A DNA stretch of 64,000 nt from Pseudomonadota bacterium (GTDB taxonomy: Bacteria > Pseudomonadota > Alphaproteobacteria > Rhizobiales > Pleomorphomonadaceae): contig JAGSYV010000003.1 of assembly GCA_018262505.1 (NCBI GenBank), positions 43,721 through 107,720 of the forward strand, written 5' to 3'. Both the position numbers and the translations under genes were made by a program. The notes under the pieces are model-generated. The model was given only the letters and a program-made list of their open reading frames with translations, did not search any database and was not told the DNA's origin. Below are positions 10,699 through 19,001 of the stretch, piece after piece (position 1 is the stretch's first letter; each line of letters starts with the position of its first letter).

Positions 10699-11622
10699 AT
10701 GACCATGACAACCGCCCAAGCCGCTGCGCCGGTCGGCCCCGGCCGCTATCGCGGCTTCGCTTTCGCCTTCGTGGCCTATCTTCTCTGGGGTTTCCTGCCC
10801 TTCTACATGAAGGCCGTCGCCCATATCTCGCCTTACGAGGTGGTGGCGCACCGCGTGCTGTGGTCGGTGCCGATCACCATGGCGATCGTCGTGGCGCAGG
10901 GCGACTTTACCGGTTTCCTCACGGTATTCCGGCACCCACGCACGCTTGCCATGGGCTTTCTCACCGCCAGCCTGATCTCGGTGAACTGGGCGATCTATGT
11001 CTGGGCAATCGGCTCGGGTAGGGCGCTCGAATCGGCCCTCGGTTATTTCATCAATCCGCTGGTCAACGTTGCCCTTGGCACCATCTTCCTCGGAGAGCGG
11101 CTCAATCGTGCGCAGATGTTTGCCGTGGCGCTTGCCATCTTCGGTGTCGGCCTGATGACGGTGGAAAGCGGGGGCCTGCCGTGGGTGTCGCTGGCGCTGG
11201 CGCTATCCTTCGGCATCTACGGCTATCTCAAGAAGACGCTGCCGATCGGACCGACGCATGGCTTCCTCCTGGAGGTCGTGCTGATCTCGCCGCTGGCGCT
11301 CGCCTATATCGGTTGGCTGACTGCCACGGGCAGCGGCCATTTTGCCGGCACCGGAACGACAACCACCGGCTCCGACACGCTGCTATTGGCCGCTTCGGGG
11401 CTCGTCACGGCCGTGCCTCTCATCTTGTTCGTCTATGGTGCCAGGCTTTTGCGCTATTCGACCATCGGCCTCATGCAGTATATCGCGCCGTCGATGGTCT
11501 TCCTCATCGCCGTCTTCATATTCCACGAGCCGTTTTCGGGCGGCAAGCTCATCGCCTTCATGTTCATCTGGGCGGCGCTGGTGGTCTATACGGCGACCAT
11601 GTTCTCCGGCCGCAAGGCATGA
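10699..11622 (+). CDS. rarD: EamA-family transporter RarD
   Basis: 307 residues with ten hydrophobic segments and two EamA repeats. RarD-type motifs are clear: FVAYLLWGFLPFYMKAV at the N-terminus, the conserved HRVLWSVP after the second helix, LISVNWAIYVWAI, LGYFINPLVNVALG and the C-terminal LRYSTIGLMQYIAPSMVFL. RarD belongs to the drug/metabolite transporter superfamily; chloramphenicol sensitivity has been linked to it in Pseudomonas, but the natural substrate is unknown. Two ATGs (10699, 10705) are possible starts. It converges on bamE. Confidence 0.94.
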   Translation: MTMTTAQAAAPVGPGRYRGFAFAFVAYLLWGFLPFYMKAVAHISPYEVVAHRVLWSVPITMAIVVAQGDFTGFLTVFRHPRTLAMGFLTASLISVNWAIYVWAIGSGRALESALGYFINPLVNVALGTIFLGERLNRAQMFAVALAIFGVGLMTVESGGLPWVSLALALSFGIYGYLKKTLPIGPTHGFLLEVVLISPLALAYIGWLTATGSGHFAGTGTTTTGSDTLLLAASGLVTAVPLILFVYGARLLRYSTIGLMQYIAPSMVFLIAVFIFHEPFSGGKLIAFMFIWAALVVYTATMFSGRKA

Positions 11623-11651
11623 AAAAAGGGGCGCGGCCGATGCCGCGCCCC
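11622..11651 (-). terminator. Intrinsic terminator for bamE (possibly bidirectional)
   Basis: A perfect 10-bp stem (GGGGCGCGGC / GCCGCGCCCC) with loop CGAT. Read on the minus strand it is followed by six T residues, so it ends bamE transcription. The plus-strand side has only a weak T stretch but may also stop rarD. Confidence 0.85.
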
Positions 11652-11673
11652 TCGGTCGTTTGGTAATGATTGC

Positions 11674-12159
11674 TTACTTCTGGAGATTGCCGAGCGGGTT
11701 GACGTTGCCGACACCCTTGAAGATCTGGCCGATGAGATTGAGGTCGGCGCCGCCAGTGCGGGTCTTGCGCTCGATGAAGTCGAACACCTTGCCGTCCTTC
11801 AGACCGTAGTTCGCGATCTGCTTGACCAAGCCCTTGTCGTCGAAATAGACGGCGAGTACGCGCTGGTCGGTAATCGAGCGGCCCATGATCGGGTTTTCGT
11901 CGATGGTTTGGGAGATATAGTAGAAGGCGGTATCGCCGGCCATCACCGAGGTGGTCGATGGCGAGCCAAGCACCAGAAGCACCTGCTCACGCGACGAACC
12001 GACCGGCACCTGTGCCAGCGCTTCTTCGGAAAGCACGTAACCATGCTGGATCGGCGGCGTGCCACAGGCGGATAAGGAGACGGCTGTCATGAGGGCGACT
12101 GCCGCGCCCTTCAGACCAAACATCATGCCCGACGGGCGTTCACTGCGGCTGAACTTCAC
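11674..12159 (-). CDS. bamE: Outer-membrane assembly lipoprotein BamE (SmpA/OmlA)
   Basis: 161 residues from a GTG at 12159 that has a strong GGGAGG ribosome-binding site five bases upstream; an ATG at 12126 is the alternative. A lipoprotein signal ends in the lipobox LSAC. The mature part carries the SmpA/OmlA fold: VPVGSSREQVLLVLGSPS, then FYYISQ and DQRVLAVYFDDKGLV. BamE is an accessory lipoprotein of the BAM complex that inserts beta-barrel proteins in the outer membrane. The alphaproteobacterial form has a longer C-terminal tail, as here. Confidence 0.93.
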   Translation of the reverse strand: MKFSRSERPSGMMFGLKGAAVALMTAVSLSACGTPPIQHGYVLSEEALAQVPVGSSREQVLLVLGSPSTTSVMAGDTAFYYISQTIDENPIMGRSITDQRVLAVYFDDKGLVKQIANYGLKDGKVFDFIERKTRTGGADLNLIGQIFKGVGNVNPLGNLQK

Positions 12160-12487
12160 ATAAGCCTCCCGGCACTCCCAACCACACCCAGAACGATCGC
12201 CTGAAAGCGATTGTCCCGCTTCTTCCCGCCTCGGTCGCCGGTGAGTTCCGGCCGTCGGCTTTGGCTTCGCTAGGTGCATTCCGAGGCATTGCCTCGAAAT
12301 ACGCTCCGCGCGGCGCCGCTTGGCACCGGAAGCCGTTGAGGCGGCTTCAAGCGTTATCCTGACTCCACGCTTGGCAACTTGGTTACCTTGCGCTAGGTCA
12401 CGAGGCAACGTCAATTCGTGCGCCCGGCACGGTTTCCTGTCGATCACCGTGCCGGAATTGGTCTTCGGGTAAGGAAACGGCAAAACT
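12160..12487. other. Divergent intergenic region
   Basis: 328 bases between bamE and the bc1 chaperone gene. It must hold two divergent promoters. No gene, RNA or repeat that I can support. Confidence 0.4.
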
Positions 12488-13054
12488 ATGGTGTTCGGCC
12501 TCATTCGGCGAAAGGTATCTGCCCGCGCCGAACCGCTCTATGATCAGTTGATGCGCGCCTCGCGACAGCCGGTGTTCTATGCCGAACTCGGGGTTGCCGA
12601 CAGTGTCGAAGGGCGGTTCGAAATGCTGATGCTGTTCGTCGGCCTCGCCGTTCATCGCTTGTCGCAGGAGGACGCCGGGCGAGAGACGGCTCGCAAACTC
12701 AGCGAACTGTTCATCGATGACATGGAACGGTCGATGCGCGAAATCGGTTATGACGACAGCGGTCTCAAGCGCCGGCTCAAGAAGGTGGTCGGTGCTTTCT
12801 ATGGCCGCGCCGAGGCGACGGCGGCGGGTCTTGCCTCCGACAGCCCCATCGCACTTGCCAACACGCTTGCTCGCAATGTGTATGGTGGCGCGGCCGATCA
12901 GCGGCACGTCGCCCGCCTTGCCGATCATGTGCGCGACTTCGCGCGACGCCTTGCCGAGACTCCTGTAGATGAAGTTGTTGCCGGGGCCTTGCCTTCGCTG
13001 AAGCCATCTTCCATTTCAGTTGGCGAACCTAAAATTTCGGACCTTGAGACATGA
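12488..13054 (+). CDS. Ubiquinol-cytochrome c chaperone (Cbp3-like)
   Basis: 188 residues. Matches the ubiquinol-cytochrome c chaperone family (Cbp3/UQCC1 type), which helps assemble cytochrome b into complex III. Recognisable blocks are QLMRASRQPVFYAELGVADS, RFEMLMLFVGLAVHRL and FIDDMERSMREIGYDD with GLKRRLKKVVGAFYGR. Position directly upstream of DUF177 and plsX is standard in alphaproteobacteria. The last four bases overlap the next gene (ATGA), indicating coupled translation. Confidence 0.92.
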   Translation: MVFGLIRRKVSARAEPLYDQLMRASRQPVFYAELGVADSVEGRFEMLMLFVGLAVHRLSQEDAGRETARKLSELFIDDMERSMREIGYDDSGLKRRLKKVVGAFYGRAEATAAGLASDSPIALANTLARNVYGGAADQRHVARLADHVRDFARRLAETPVDEVVAGALPSLKPSSISVGEPKISDLET

Positions 13055-13593
13055 CCGCAAAAGCCGACATTCCCTTCTCCCATCCCTTTGCCTGGGATCG
13101 CGTGCAGCCACGCGGTACGCCGGTGGCGTTCGAGGCCAGCCCGTCCGAATGCGAAGCCATTGCCGAGGCGCTCGGCATCCTCAAGGTGGCCAAGGCTTCG
13201 GCCGAGTTCACGATATCGCCCTTCCGCAAGAACGGCTTCAAGATAATGGGCGAAGTGCGGGCAGAGGTGGAGCAGGCCTGTGTCGTCACCCTCGATCCGG
13301 TGCCCGAGAGCATCAGAGAGACGGTGGACTTGCGCTTTTTGCCGGAAAGCGAAATCGAGCCGGTCGACGAGGAAATCGAGCTCGACCTTGATGCCGAGGA
13401 AGCGCCGGAGCCGATCCTGGGCGCCCAAATTGATCTCGGCGTGCTGACCACCGAGTTTATCGCGGTCGGTCTGGATCCTTATCCGCGCAAGCCTGGTGTC
13501 GAATTCACGCCGTTCATCGAGGACGATGGCAGTGAAGACGAAGGAGAATCGCCATTCGCCGATCTCGCTGCGCTGAAGGACAAGCGCCCGTAA
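13051..13593 (+). CDS. DUF177 (YceD-like) protein
   Basis: 180 residues, acidic toward the C-terminus. DUF177/YceD proteins accompany ribosomal and phospholipid genes; the plant homologue is needed for 23S rRNA accumulation. Here it sits between the bc1 chaperone and plsX. The [20 protein letters not shown] block and the following [18 protein letters not shown] are characteristic of the alphaproteobacterial version. The start overlaps the previous stop. The molecular role in bacteria is not settled. Confidence 0.9.
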   Translation: MTAKADIPFSHPFAWDRVQPRGTPVAFEASPSECEAIAEALGILKVAKASAEFTISPFRKNGFKIMGEVRAEVEQACVVTLDPVPESIRETVDLRFLPESEIEPVDEEIELDLDAEEAPEPILGAQIDLGVLTTEFIAVGLDPYPRKPGVEFTPFIEDDGSEDEGESPFADLAALKDKRP

Positions 13594-13711
13594 CGCTGGT
13601 CGCCGCGTCGCTGCAACGGCGACCAACGCGCATTTTGGTGTTGTTTCCTGGGGGGGAATGGTTATCTTCCCGCCCGATCAATTCCGGCGGTCGCCGCGCT
13701 TCCGAGGATTC

Positions 13712-14776
13712 ATGGCCGAACCTCTTATCATATCCATCGACGTCATGGGCGGCGACATCGGGCCGTCTGTGACGCTTGCCGGCGCCGACCTCGAGCTGAC
13801 GCGTCGCCCAGATCTCCGTTATGAACTGTTCGGCGACGAGGCGGTGGTGCTGCCCGTGCTGGAACAGTATCCGAGGGTCAAGGCTGTCTCGCGCTTTCAT
13901 CATTGCGAAATCACCGTGGCGATGGACGAGAAGCCGTCGAGCGCGTTGCGCCATGGCCGATGGAAGTCGTCGATGTGGCGGGCGATCGAGGCGGTGAAGA
14001 AGGGTGAGGCGCATTTCGCCGTCTCCGCTGGCAATACCGGCGCGCTGATGGCGATGTCGAAGTTTTGTCTCCGAACCATGGCCAATATCGAGCGGCCGGC
14101 CCTGGCGGCGCTCTGGCCAAATCTCAAATCGGAATCGATCGTGCTCGATGTCGGCGCGTCGATCGGCGCCGATGCGCAGCAGTTGATCGGCTTTGCCGTG
14201 ATGGGCGCGGCTATGGCCCGCGCGCTGTTTCACACGGATGTCGCCTCGGTGGGGCTGCTCAATGTCGGCGTCGAGGACGTCAAGGGCAACGAGGAAGTGC
14301 GGGCGGCCGGCCAGATCCTCAAGGAAACGGCGCTCGCCAATCTCCAGTATGAAGGCTTTGTCGAAGGCGACGACATCGGTCGCGGCCGGGTGGACGTCAT
14401 CGTCACGGAAGGCTTCGCCGGCAACATCGCCCTCAAGACGGCGGAGGGGACGGCCAAGCAACTGACGAGCTATCTGCGTACGGCGCTCGGTCGCACCTGG
14501 CTGACGCGCATCGGCTACGTCCTGGCGCGTGGTGCCTTCGAGGGACTCAGGGAGAAGATGGATCCGCGCAAGTATAACGGCGGCGTCTTCCTCGGGCTCA
14601 ATGGCATCGTCATCAAAAGCCACGGCGGCACCGACGCCTTCGGCTTCGCGGCGGCCCTCGACCTTGGCTACGACATGGCGCGCAATGGCCTGATGAACAA
14701 AATCGAGACCGACCTCGCACATTATTACCGGGAGCAGGCGGCGATCAGTGTCGCCGCCGGCGAGAAAGGAAGCTGA
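13712..14776 (+). CDS. plsX: Phosphate acyltransferase PlsX
   Basis: 354 residues. PlsX makes acyl-phosphate from acyl-ACP, the first step of the PlsX/PlsY route to phosphatidic acid. Motifs: [19 protein letters not shown] at the N-terminus, [27 protein letters not shown], the [14 protein letters not shown] region, and [21 protein letters not shown] 13712 is chosen because the family's conserved start (xxISIDxMGGD) follows; an ATG at 13658 would add 18 atypical residues. It forms a tight cluster with fabH (2 bases apart). Confidence 0.97.
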   Translation: MAEPLIISIDVMGGDIGPSVTLAGADLELTRRPDLRYELFGDEAVVLPVLEQYPRVKAVSRFHHCEITVAMDEKPSSALRHGRWKSSMWRAIEAVKKGEAHFAVSAGNTGALMAMSKFCLRTMANIERPALAALWPNLKSESIVLDVGASIGADAQQLIGFAVMGAAMARALFHTDVASVGLLNVGVEDVKGNEEVRAAGQILKETALANLQYEGFVEGDDIGRGRVDVIVTEGFAGNIALKTAEGTAKQLTSYLRTALGRTWLTRIGYVLARGAFEGLREKMDPRKYNGGVFLGLNGIVIKSHGGTDAFGFAAALDLGYDMARNGLMNKIETDLAHYYREQAAISVAAGEKGS

Positions 14777-14778
14777 GC

Positions 14779-15750
14779 GTGATCCGAAGCGTCATTCTAG
14801 GCACAGGAAGCTACCTGCCCGCCAAGGTTCTGACCAACCAAGATCTCACCAAACTGGTCGACACTTCGGATGAGTGGATCGTTCAGCGTACGGGCATTCG
14901 CGAGCGCCATATCGCCGCCGACGGCGAGCTGACCTCGGATCTTGCCACCGCCGCCGCCGCCAACGCGCTGGCCGCCGCCGGCGTTAATGTGGACGAGATC
15001 GATCTGGTGCTGCTTGCCACGGCGACACCGGACCGCACTTTCCCGTCGTCGGCCGTCGAGGTGCAGCGCAAGCTTGGCATCACCCACGGTTTTGCCTTCG
15101 ATCTGCAGGCGGTGTGCTCCGGTTTTGTCTATGCGCTCACCGTGGCCGACAGCCTGATGCGGACTGGCCTTGCCCGCAAGGCGCTGGTGATCGGCGCCGA
15201 CACCTTTTCGCGCATCCTGGACTGGAACGACCGTACCACGTGCGTGCTGTTCGGTGATGGTGCCGGTGCGGTGGTGCTCGGTACGGAGGAGGGCGAAGGG
15301 ACATCGGCCGATCGCGGCTTGCTCGCCGCCAGTCTCAGGGCCGACGGCCGCCATGCCGACAAGCTGTACACCGATGGCGGGCCGTCGATGACCGGCGCCC
15401 CCGGATACGTGCGCATGCATGGCCAGGAAGTGTTCAAGTTCGCGGTTGGCGGCGTCGGGGACGTCATCAAGGCGGTCTTTGGTGCAACGGGTTTTGATGG
15501 AGCCAGTATCGACTGGTTCATTCCCCACCAAGCCAACCGCCGCATTATCGAGGGTTCGGCGAGGAAACTCGGCATACCCCTGGAAAAGACGATTATCACC
15601 GTGGAAGGCCACGCCAATACCTCTGCGGCAACCATTCCGCTTGCACTCGATTTCGGCGTGCGCTCAGGCAGGGTCAATCGCGGCGATGTGCTGCTGTTTG
15701 AAGCGGTCGGTGGTGGTCTTACTTGGGGAGCTGCCATCCTCCGTTGGTAG
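14779..15750 (+). CDS. fabH: 3-oxoacyl-ACP synthase III
   Basis: 323 residues, GTG start two bases after plsX. FabH condenses acetyl-CoA with malonyl-ACP to start fatty-acid synthesis. The catalytic triad is intact: Cys113 in [12 protein letters not shown], His250 in [11 protein letters not shown], Asn280 in [10 protein letters not shown]. The glycine-rich C-terminal [13 protein letters not shown] is the family ending. Together with plsX it links fatty-acid and phospholipid synthesis. Confidence 0.98.
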   Translation: MIRSVILGTGSYLPAKVLTNQDLTKLVDTSDEWIVQRTGIRERHIAADGELTSDLATAAAANALAAAGVNVDEIDLVLLATATPDRTFPSSAVEVQRKLGITHGFAFDLQAVCSGFVYALTVADSLMRTGLARKALVIGADTFSRILDWNDRTTCVLFGDGAGAVVLGTEEGEGTSADRGLLAASLRADGRHADKLYTDGGPSMTGAPGYVRMHGQEVFKFAVGGVGDVIKAVFGATGFDGASIDWFIPHQANRRIIEGSARKLGIPLEKTIITVEGHANTSAATIPLALDFGVRSGRVNRGDVLLFEAVGGGLTWGAAILRW

Positions 15751-15901
15751 CATACCTCGGTTTTTTGTTTGTTTGGAAAGACTTGCGCGAAAAACGGATT
15801 GACCGCATCCGTATCTGGCACTACGTTCGTCACCTATATCTTTTGGGTTTCGATCGTCGGCCAGATCCACGGTCGACTGGAACAACGGGAGCTTGCGATC
15901 T

Positions 15902-16045
15902 ATGGGGGGCAAAACTGTAACCCGCGCCGATCTTTGCGAGGCCGTTTACCAGAAGGTCGGTCTGTCTAGGAGCGAGTCGGCTGAACTCGTTGAATCGGTG
16001 GAAATCAACGGCGGTGACGCTTCGTCCGTCGAGGCCGACGACTGA
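15902..16045 (+). pseudogene. ihfA: Internally deleted ihfA (integration host factor alpha remnant)
   Basis: A 47-codon open frame in the normal ihfA position between fabH and the MerR regulator. Its first 33 residues read as canonical IHF-alpha ([20 protein letters not shown], then [11 protein letters not shown]). It then jumps directly to a typical IHF-alpha C-terminal tail ([14 protein letters not shown] and stop). Normal IHF-alpha is about 100-110 residues, so the beta-arm DNA-binding core of roughly 55-60 residues is missing. The reading frame is preserved across the junction. Without the beta-ribbon arms it cannot bend DNA. It could be a genuine in-frame deletion, a very short derived protein, or a sequence/assembly error. 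Confidence 0.8.
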
Positions 16046-16222
16046 GCGATGGCTGGCGGGCCTTGCCCGCCTATAAATTCCGTTGAAATACAGTTTATTA
16101 GCCGGCGATCTTCGCGTTGTTGCGAGATCGGGCTTGGCTTCTCGCGCCTGTCGCTTTTATAGTGAGGCGCATTGCGATTCCGGTCTGTGAGGACCGAGTA
16201 GGGCATCGGGTCGAGCGGCGGC

Positions 16223-16876
16223 GTGGAAAAGGCAACGGACGCTTTCAGGACGATCAGCGAGGTTGCGGAGGATCTTGATCTTCCGCAGCACGTGTTGCGT
16301 TTCTGGGAGACCAAATTCAGCCAGATCCGGCCGATGAAACGTGGCGGCGGTCGTCGCTACTATCGCCCCGACGATGTCGAGCTGCTGCGTGGCATCCAGT
16401 ATCTCCTCTATGGCGAAGGCTACACCATCAAGGGCGTTCAGCGCATCCTGAAGGAGCAGGGCGCCCGTTTCGTCATGGAGGTCTGGCATCATCCAGGCGA
16501 GCCGATTCCGGCGGGCGTAAATCCTGGTCTCGCCGAAGACGACGATGCCGTGACGTTTGAGGCTCCATCGGAAGCGGATGAACCCGAGGCGGAGATCGCG
16601 CCTGAGCCTATCCGGGCTGCATCGCGCGTCGAGCCGCGGGTGGAGCCGCAGCCGGCGCATGCACCGGAGGTCGAGGAAGAGCCATTGCCGGCCGGCATCC
16701 TGCCGGAGAGCGCCAGCCGGGGCGGCTTCCGCTTCATGGAGCGCTTCCGCGCTCCATCCGAGCATGCGCCAGCGCAGTCCGGGTCGGGTGGGCTGTCGCG
16801 CGAGGATATCCGGCGCCTGCAGTCGACCCTGTTCGAACTCCTGGAATGCAAGCGTCTCCTCGACCAGACGCGATGA
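16223..16876 (+). CDS. MerR-family transcriptional regulator
   Basis: 217 residues from a GTG. The first 75 residues are a MerR winged helix ([40 protein letters not shown], then [20 protein letters not shown]). The remainder is acidic, low-complexity and without a known ligand-binding domain. This is the regulator always found downstream of ihfA in the plsX-fabH cluster of Hyphomicrobiales; its regulon is unknown. Effector-sensing cysteines typical of metal-responsive MerR proteins are absent. Confidence 0.93.
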   Translation: MEKATDAFRTISEVAEDLDLPQHVLRFWETKFSQIRPMKRGGGRRYYRPDDVELLRGIQYLLYGEGYTIKGVQRILKEQGARFVMEVWHHPGEPIPAGVNPGLAEDDDAVTFEAPSEADEPEAEIAPEPIRAASRVEPRVEPQPAHAPEVEEEPLPAGILPESASRGGFRFMERFRAPSEHAPAQSGSGGLSREDIRRLQSTLFELLECKRLLDQTR

Positions 16877-16978
16877 GAATTGGTCTCGCCGGGGGAGAGG
16901 TGAAATTAGCACTTGTCCCGCCGGATCGAACCGGCTAAATCCCTCCCGTCCGGCGGCGACGTCTGGACGATGATGGGA

Positions 16979-17056
16979 CGGGCAGTAGCGCAGCCTGGTT
17001 AGCGCACGTGTCTGGGGGACACGGGGTCGGAGGTTCAAATCCTCTCTGCCCGACCA
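16979..17056 (+). tRNA. tRNA-Pro (anticodon GGG)
   Basis: Complete cloverleaf. Acceptor CGGGCAG pairs with CTGCCCG, followed by A and an encoded CCA. D stem is GCGC/GCGC, anticodon stem CGTGT/ACACG with loop CTGGGGG, so the anticodon is GGG. The T arm is GGAGG-TTCAAAT-CCTCT. Everything to the right of it within the window looks accessory, so this tRNA is the probable integration target for one of the mobile elements here. Confidence 0.97.
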
Positions 17057-17326
17057 TTCTTTCCCCTGATTTTGTTATGTTTTCCGCTTTAAGCCAGCGG
17101 TGGTTTTGCTGCGCCTAAGGGAACGAAACAGCGCCAAAATCCCGGATTGAGAGCGAACAGTCCCGGAAAAATCCCGGACGACGTTCTTCGTTTGATCTCA
17201 TGAAAACGAGTCGAAAATTACCTAGCTGACTCCCTGTGTCTGCTGACTCTGGGCTGTCAGTTGACTCCATCCTCCGTTCAGAACGAGAACATAAACAGAA
17301 CATGGCAGGTGGATGGATGGCACAAA
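17057..17326. other. Intergenic region at tRNA-Pro island border
   Basis: About 270 bases between the tRNA and the Y-family polymerase. It contains an 11-bp direct repeat AAAATCCCGGA at 17136-17146 and 17168-17178 (with a third TCCCGGA at 17161) and three TGACTC words spaced 17-18 bases apart at 17227, 17244 and 17262. Their role is unknown; arm-type recombinase sites or regulatory sites are possible. Confidence 0.45.
17287..17301. promoter_or_regulatory. LexA (SOS) box
   Basis: GAAC-N7-GAAC, the exact reverse complement of the alphaproteobacterial LexA operator GTTC-N7-GTTC, located 26 bases before the polymerase start. Indicates DNA-damage induction of the following genes. Confidence 0.8.
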
Positions 17327-18595
17327 ATGCGCAAGCCGGAGACGATTGAGCGCTTGTATCTTGATTTTGATGGCTTTTTTGCCAGCGTCGAGCAGCAATG
17401 CAATCGTAAACTCCGGGGGCGCCCGGTCGGTGTGGTCCCCTTCGAAGGCATGGGCGATCGAGGGATGCTCATCGCGGTCTCACGGGAGGCAAAGGACGTT
17501 GGTATCAAATCGCTGATGTCTGTTCGCGAGGGTATGGCGATATGCGCCGACTTGGTCACCGTGCCCCAAAAACCCGACCTTTATCGAAGGGCACACAACG
17601 AACTGCTCTCAGAAATCGAAACCGTCATTCCCATCGACACAGCCAAGAGCATCGACGAGCTGACGTGTATCCTCGATGAAGATGGGCGCCGGAAGCCCGA
17701 GGACCTGGCGCACCGCATCAAGACAGCGATTCGCGACAACATAGGTCTCTTCATCACCGCCACGATCGGCTTCGCCGCGAATCGGCAACTATCCAAGATG
17801 GCCTGCAAAGCAGGCAAGCGGTCACGCGGCCTCTATGGCGACGGCTTGGCGGTCTGGAAGCCGGAGGACATGCCGGCACCGCTTTTCAAGGTAAAGCTTG
17901 ACGACATCCCTGGCGTTGGTAGCCGCTTGGCGAGTCGCCTGCGCGGCATGGCCATCTATAGCGCCGAGGATCTCTATAACCTCCAGCCAAAGCACATGCG
18001 CAAGATATGGCGGAGCGTTGTCGGCGAGCGCCTTTGGTATGCGCTGCACGGTTATGACATTCAGGCCGCAGCGAGCGAACGAGGCATGTTCGGCCACGGC
18101 CGCGTGCTGCCACCTGAAGCGCGCAATCCCAAAGCAGCGAGGGAAATTTCCCGCCTGCTGATGACCAAGGCGGCCCGGCGCCTGCGTCGCGAGGGCTATT
18201 ACGCCGGTGGGTTATGGCTGTGGCTGTCGATCCGCAATGGATCGTGGTTTCGCCAGATGCCACTGCCCATCGTCAATGACGATCAAGCCATTCTCGCCGC
18301 GCTTGGCGTCCTCTGGGCGCACTTCTCCGACGAACACCCAGGGCGGCCAACCATTTTCCGGGTTGGCGTTACGTTGTTCGGCCTTTCACCCGCGAACGAA
18401 CGCCAGCTCGACTTCCTGCTGGAAGATGACAATGAGCGGCGGAAGTGGGAGGCCACCAACACGGCGGTCGACGAGCTGAATTCCAAATATGGCGGCACCG
18501 TCGTTAGCCTCGGCCCATGGCGACCGCCGGCCGGTGGTCACGTCGGCGGCAAGATCAGCTACACGCGCATCCCTTCAGCAGAGGACTTTTGGTGA
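17327..18595 (+). CDS. Y-family (DinB/UmuC-like) translesion DNA polymerase
   Basis: 422 residues. Catalytic carboxylates are present: Asp13 in YLDFDGFFASVEQ and Asp110-Glu111 in SIDE. After the palm comes a helix-hairpin-helix (DDIPGVGSRLASRLRGMAIY) and a little-finger region. No beta-clamp motif is obvious at the C-terminus (ends SAEDFW). ATG 17327 was chosen because homology begins a few residues later; a TTG at 17261 would place the LexA box inside the gene. It differs from host DinB and resembles the stand-alone polymerases carried on rhizobial plasmids and prophages. Probably co-transcribed with the zinc-ribbon gene downstream. Confidence 0.9.
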   Translation: MRKPETIERLYLDFDGFFASVEQQCNRKLRGRPVGVVPFEGMGDRGMLIAVSREAKDVGIKSLMSVREGMAICADLVTVPQKPDLYRRAHNELLSEIETVIPIDTAKSIDELTCILDEDGRRKPEDLAHRIKTAIRDNIGLFITATIGFAANRQLSKMACKAGKRSRGLYGDGLAVWKPEDMPAPLFKVKLDDIPGVGSRLASRLRGMAIYSAEDLYNLQPKHMRKIWRSVVGERLWYALHGYDIQAAASERGMFGHGRVLPPEARNPKAAREISRLLMTKAARRLRREGYYAGGLWLWLSIRNGSWFRQMPLPIVNDDQAILAALGVLWAHFSDEHPGRPTIFRVGVTLFGLSPANERQLDFLLEDDNERRKWEATNTAVDELNSKYGGTVVSLGPWRPPAGGHVGGKISYTRIPSAEDFW

Positions 18596-18599
18596 CATC

Positions 18600-18845
18600 A
18601 TGGGCAACTGGCAAACCAAGTTTCAGGTTCGAGACCTTGCCGCGGGACAGAGGCTCGAATGCATATGCCGGCGATGCGGGCATCTGCTTTACCTCAGCAA
18701 GGCATCACTGCCGGGCCAGGAACAGAAGTTCATAGACGAGATCCAGAAGGCCGAGCGCTGCACCGCCAGAGGTTGCAACGGACCGGTGAGGATCTCGCTC
18801 GTCCGGTTGGACGAGATGAGCGGCTTCGTTGGCGGTTTGGCTTAA
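18600..18845 (+). CDS. Small zinc-ribbon-like protein
   Basis: 81 residues. ATG 18600 lies five bases after the polymerase stop, so the pair is an SOS operon. Four to five cysteines form a likely zinc knuckle: CICRRC around residue 20 and CTARGC about 35 residues later. The N-terminal MGNWQTKFQVRDLAAGQRLE precedes it. Function unknown; co-occurrence with the polymerase suggests an accessory role in lesion bypass or regulation, which is inference only. Confidence 0.7.
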   Translation: MGNWQTKFQVRDLAAGQRLECICRRCGHLLYLSKASLPGQEQKFIDEIQKAERCTARGCNGPVRISLVRLDEMSGFVGGLA

Positions 18846-19001
18846 GGAGAATGACGGCTTTCAGGTGACTTCAACCAAATAGCTGACCTTTGCTCCGCCA
18901 TGTAGATGCCGCTCCAGTCGTCACACCTTTTGGCGTAAACTGCAGAAGCCGGTTTGTCGCTTTCGCTCACAGTGTTAGGCTGAGGGGTAGAGGGGGATGC
19001 C

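Noticed and set aside
8566..10935. 789-codon open frame antisense to hppA
   Set aside because: Its translation is rich in His, Asp, Gly and Arg without a fold or motif. It mirrors the codon bias of hppA, a normal by-product of high GC.
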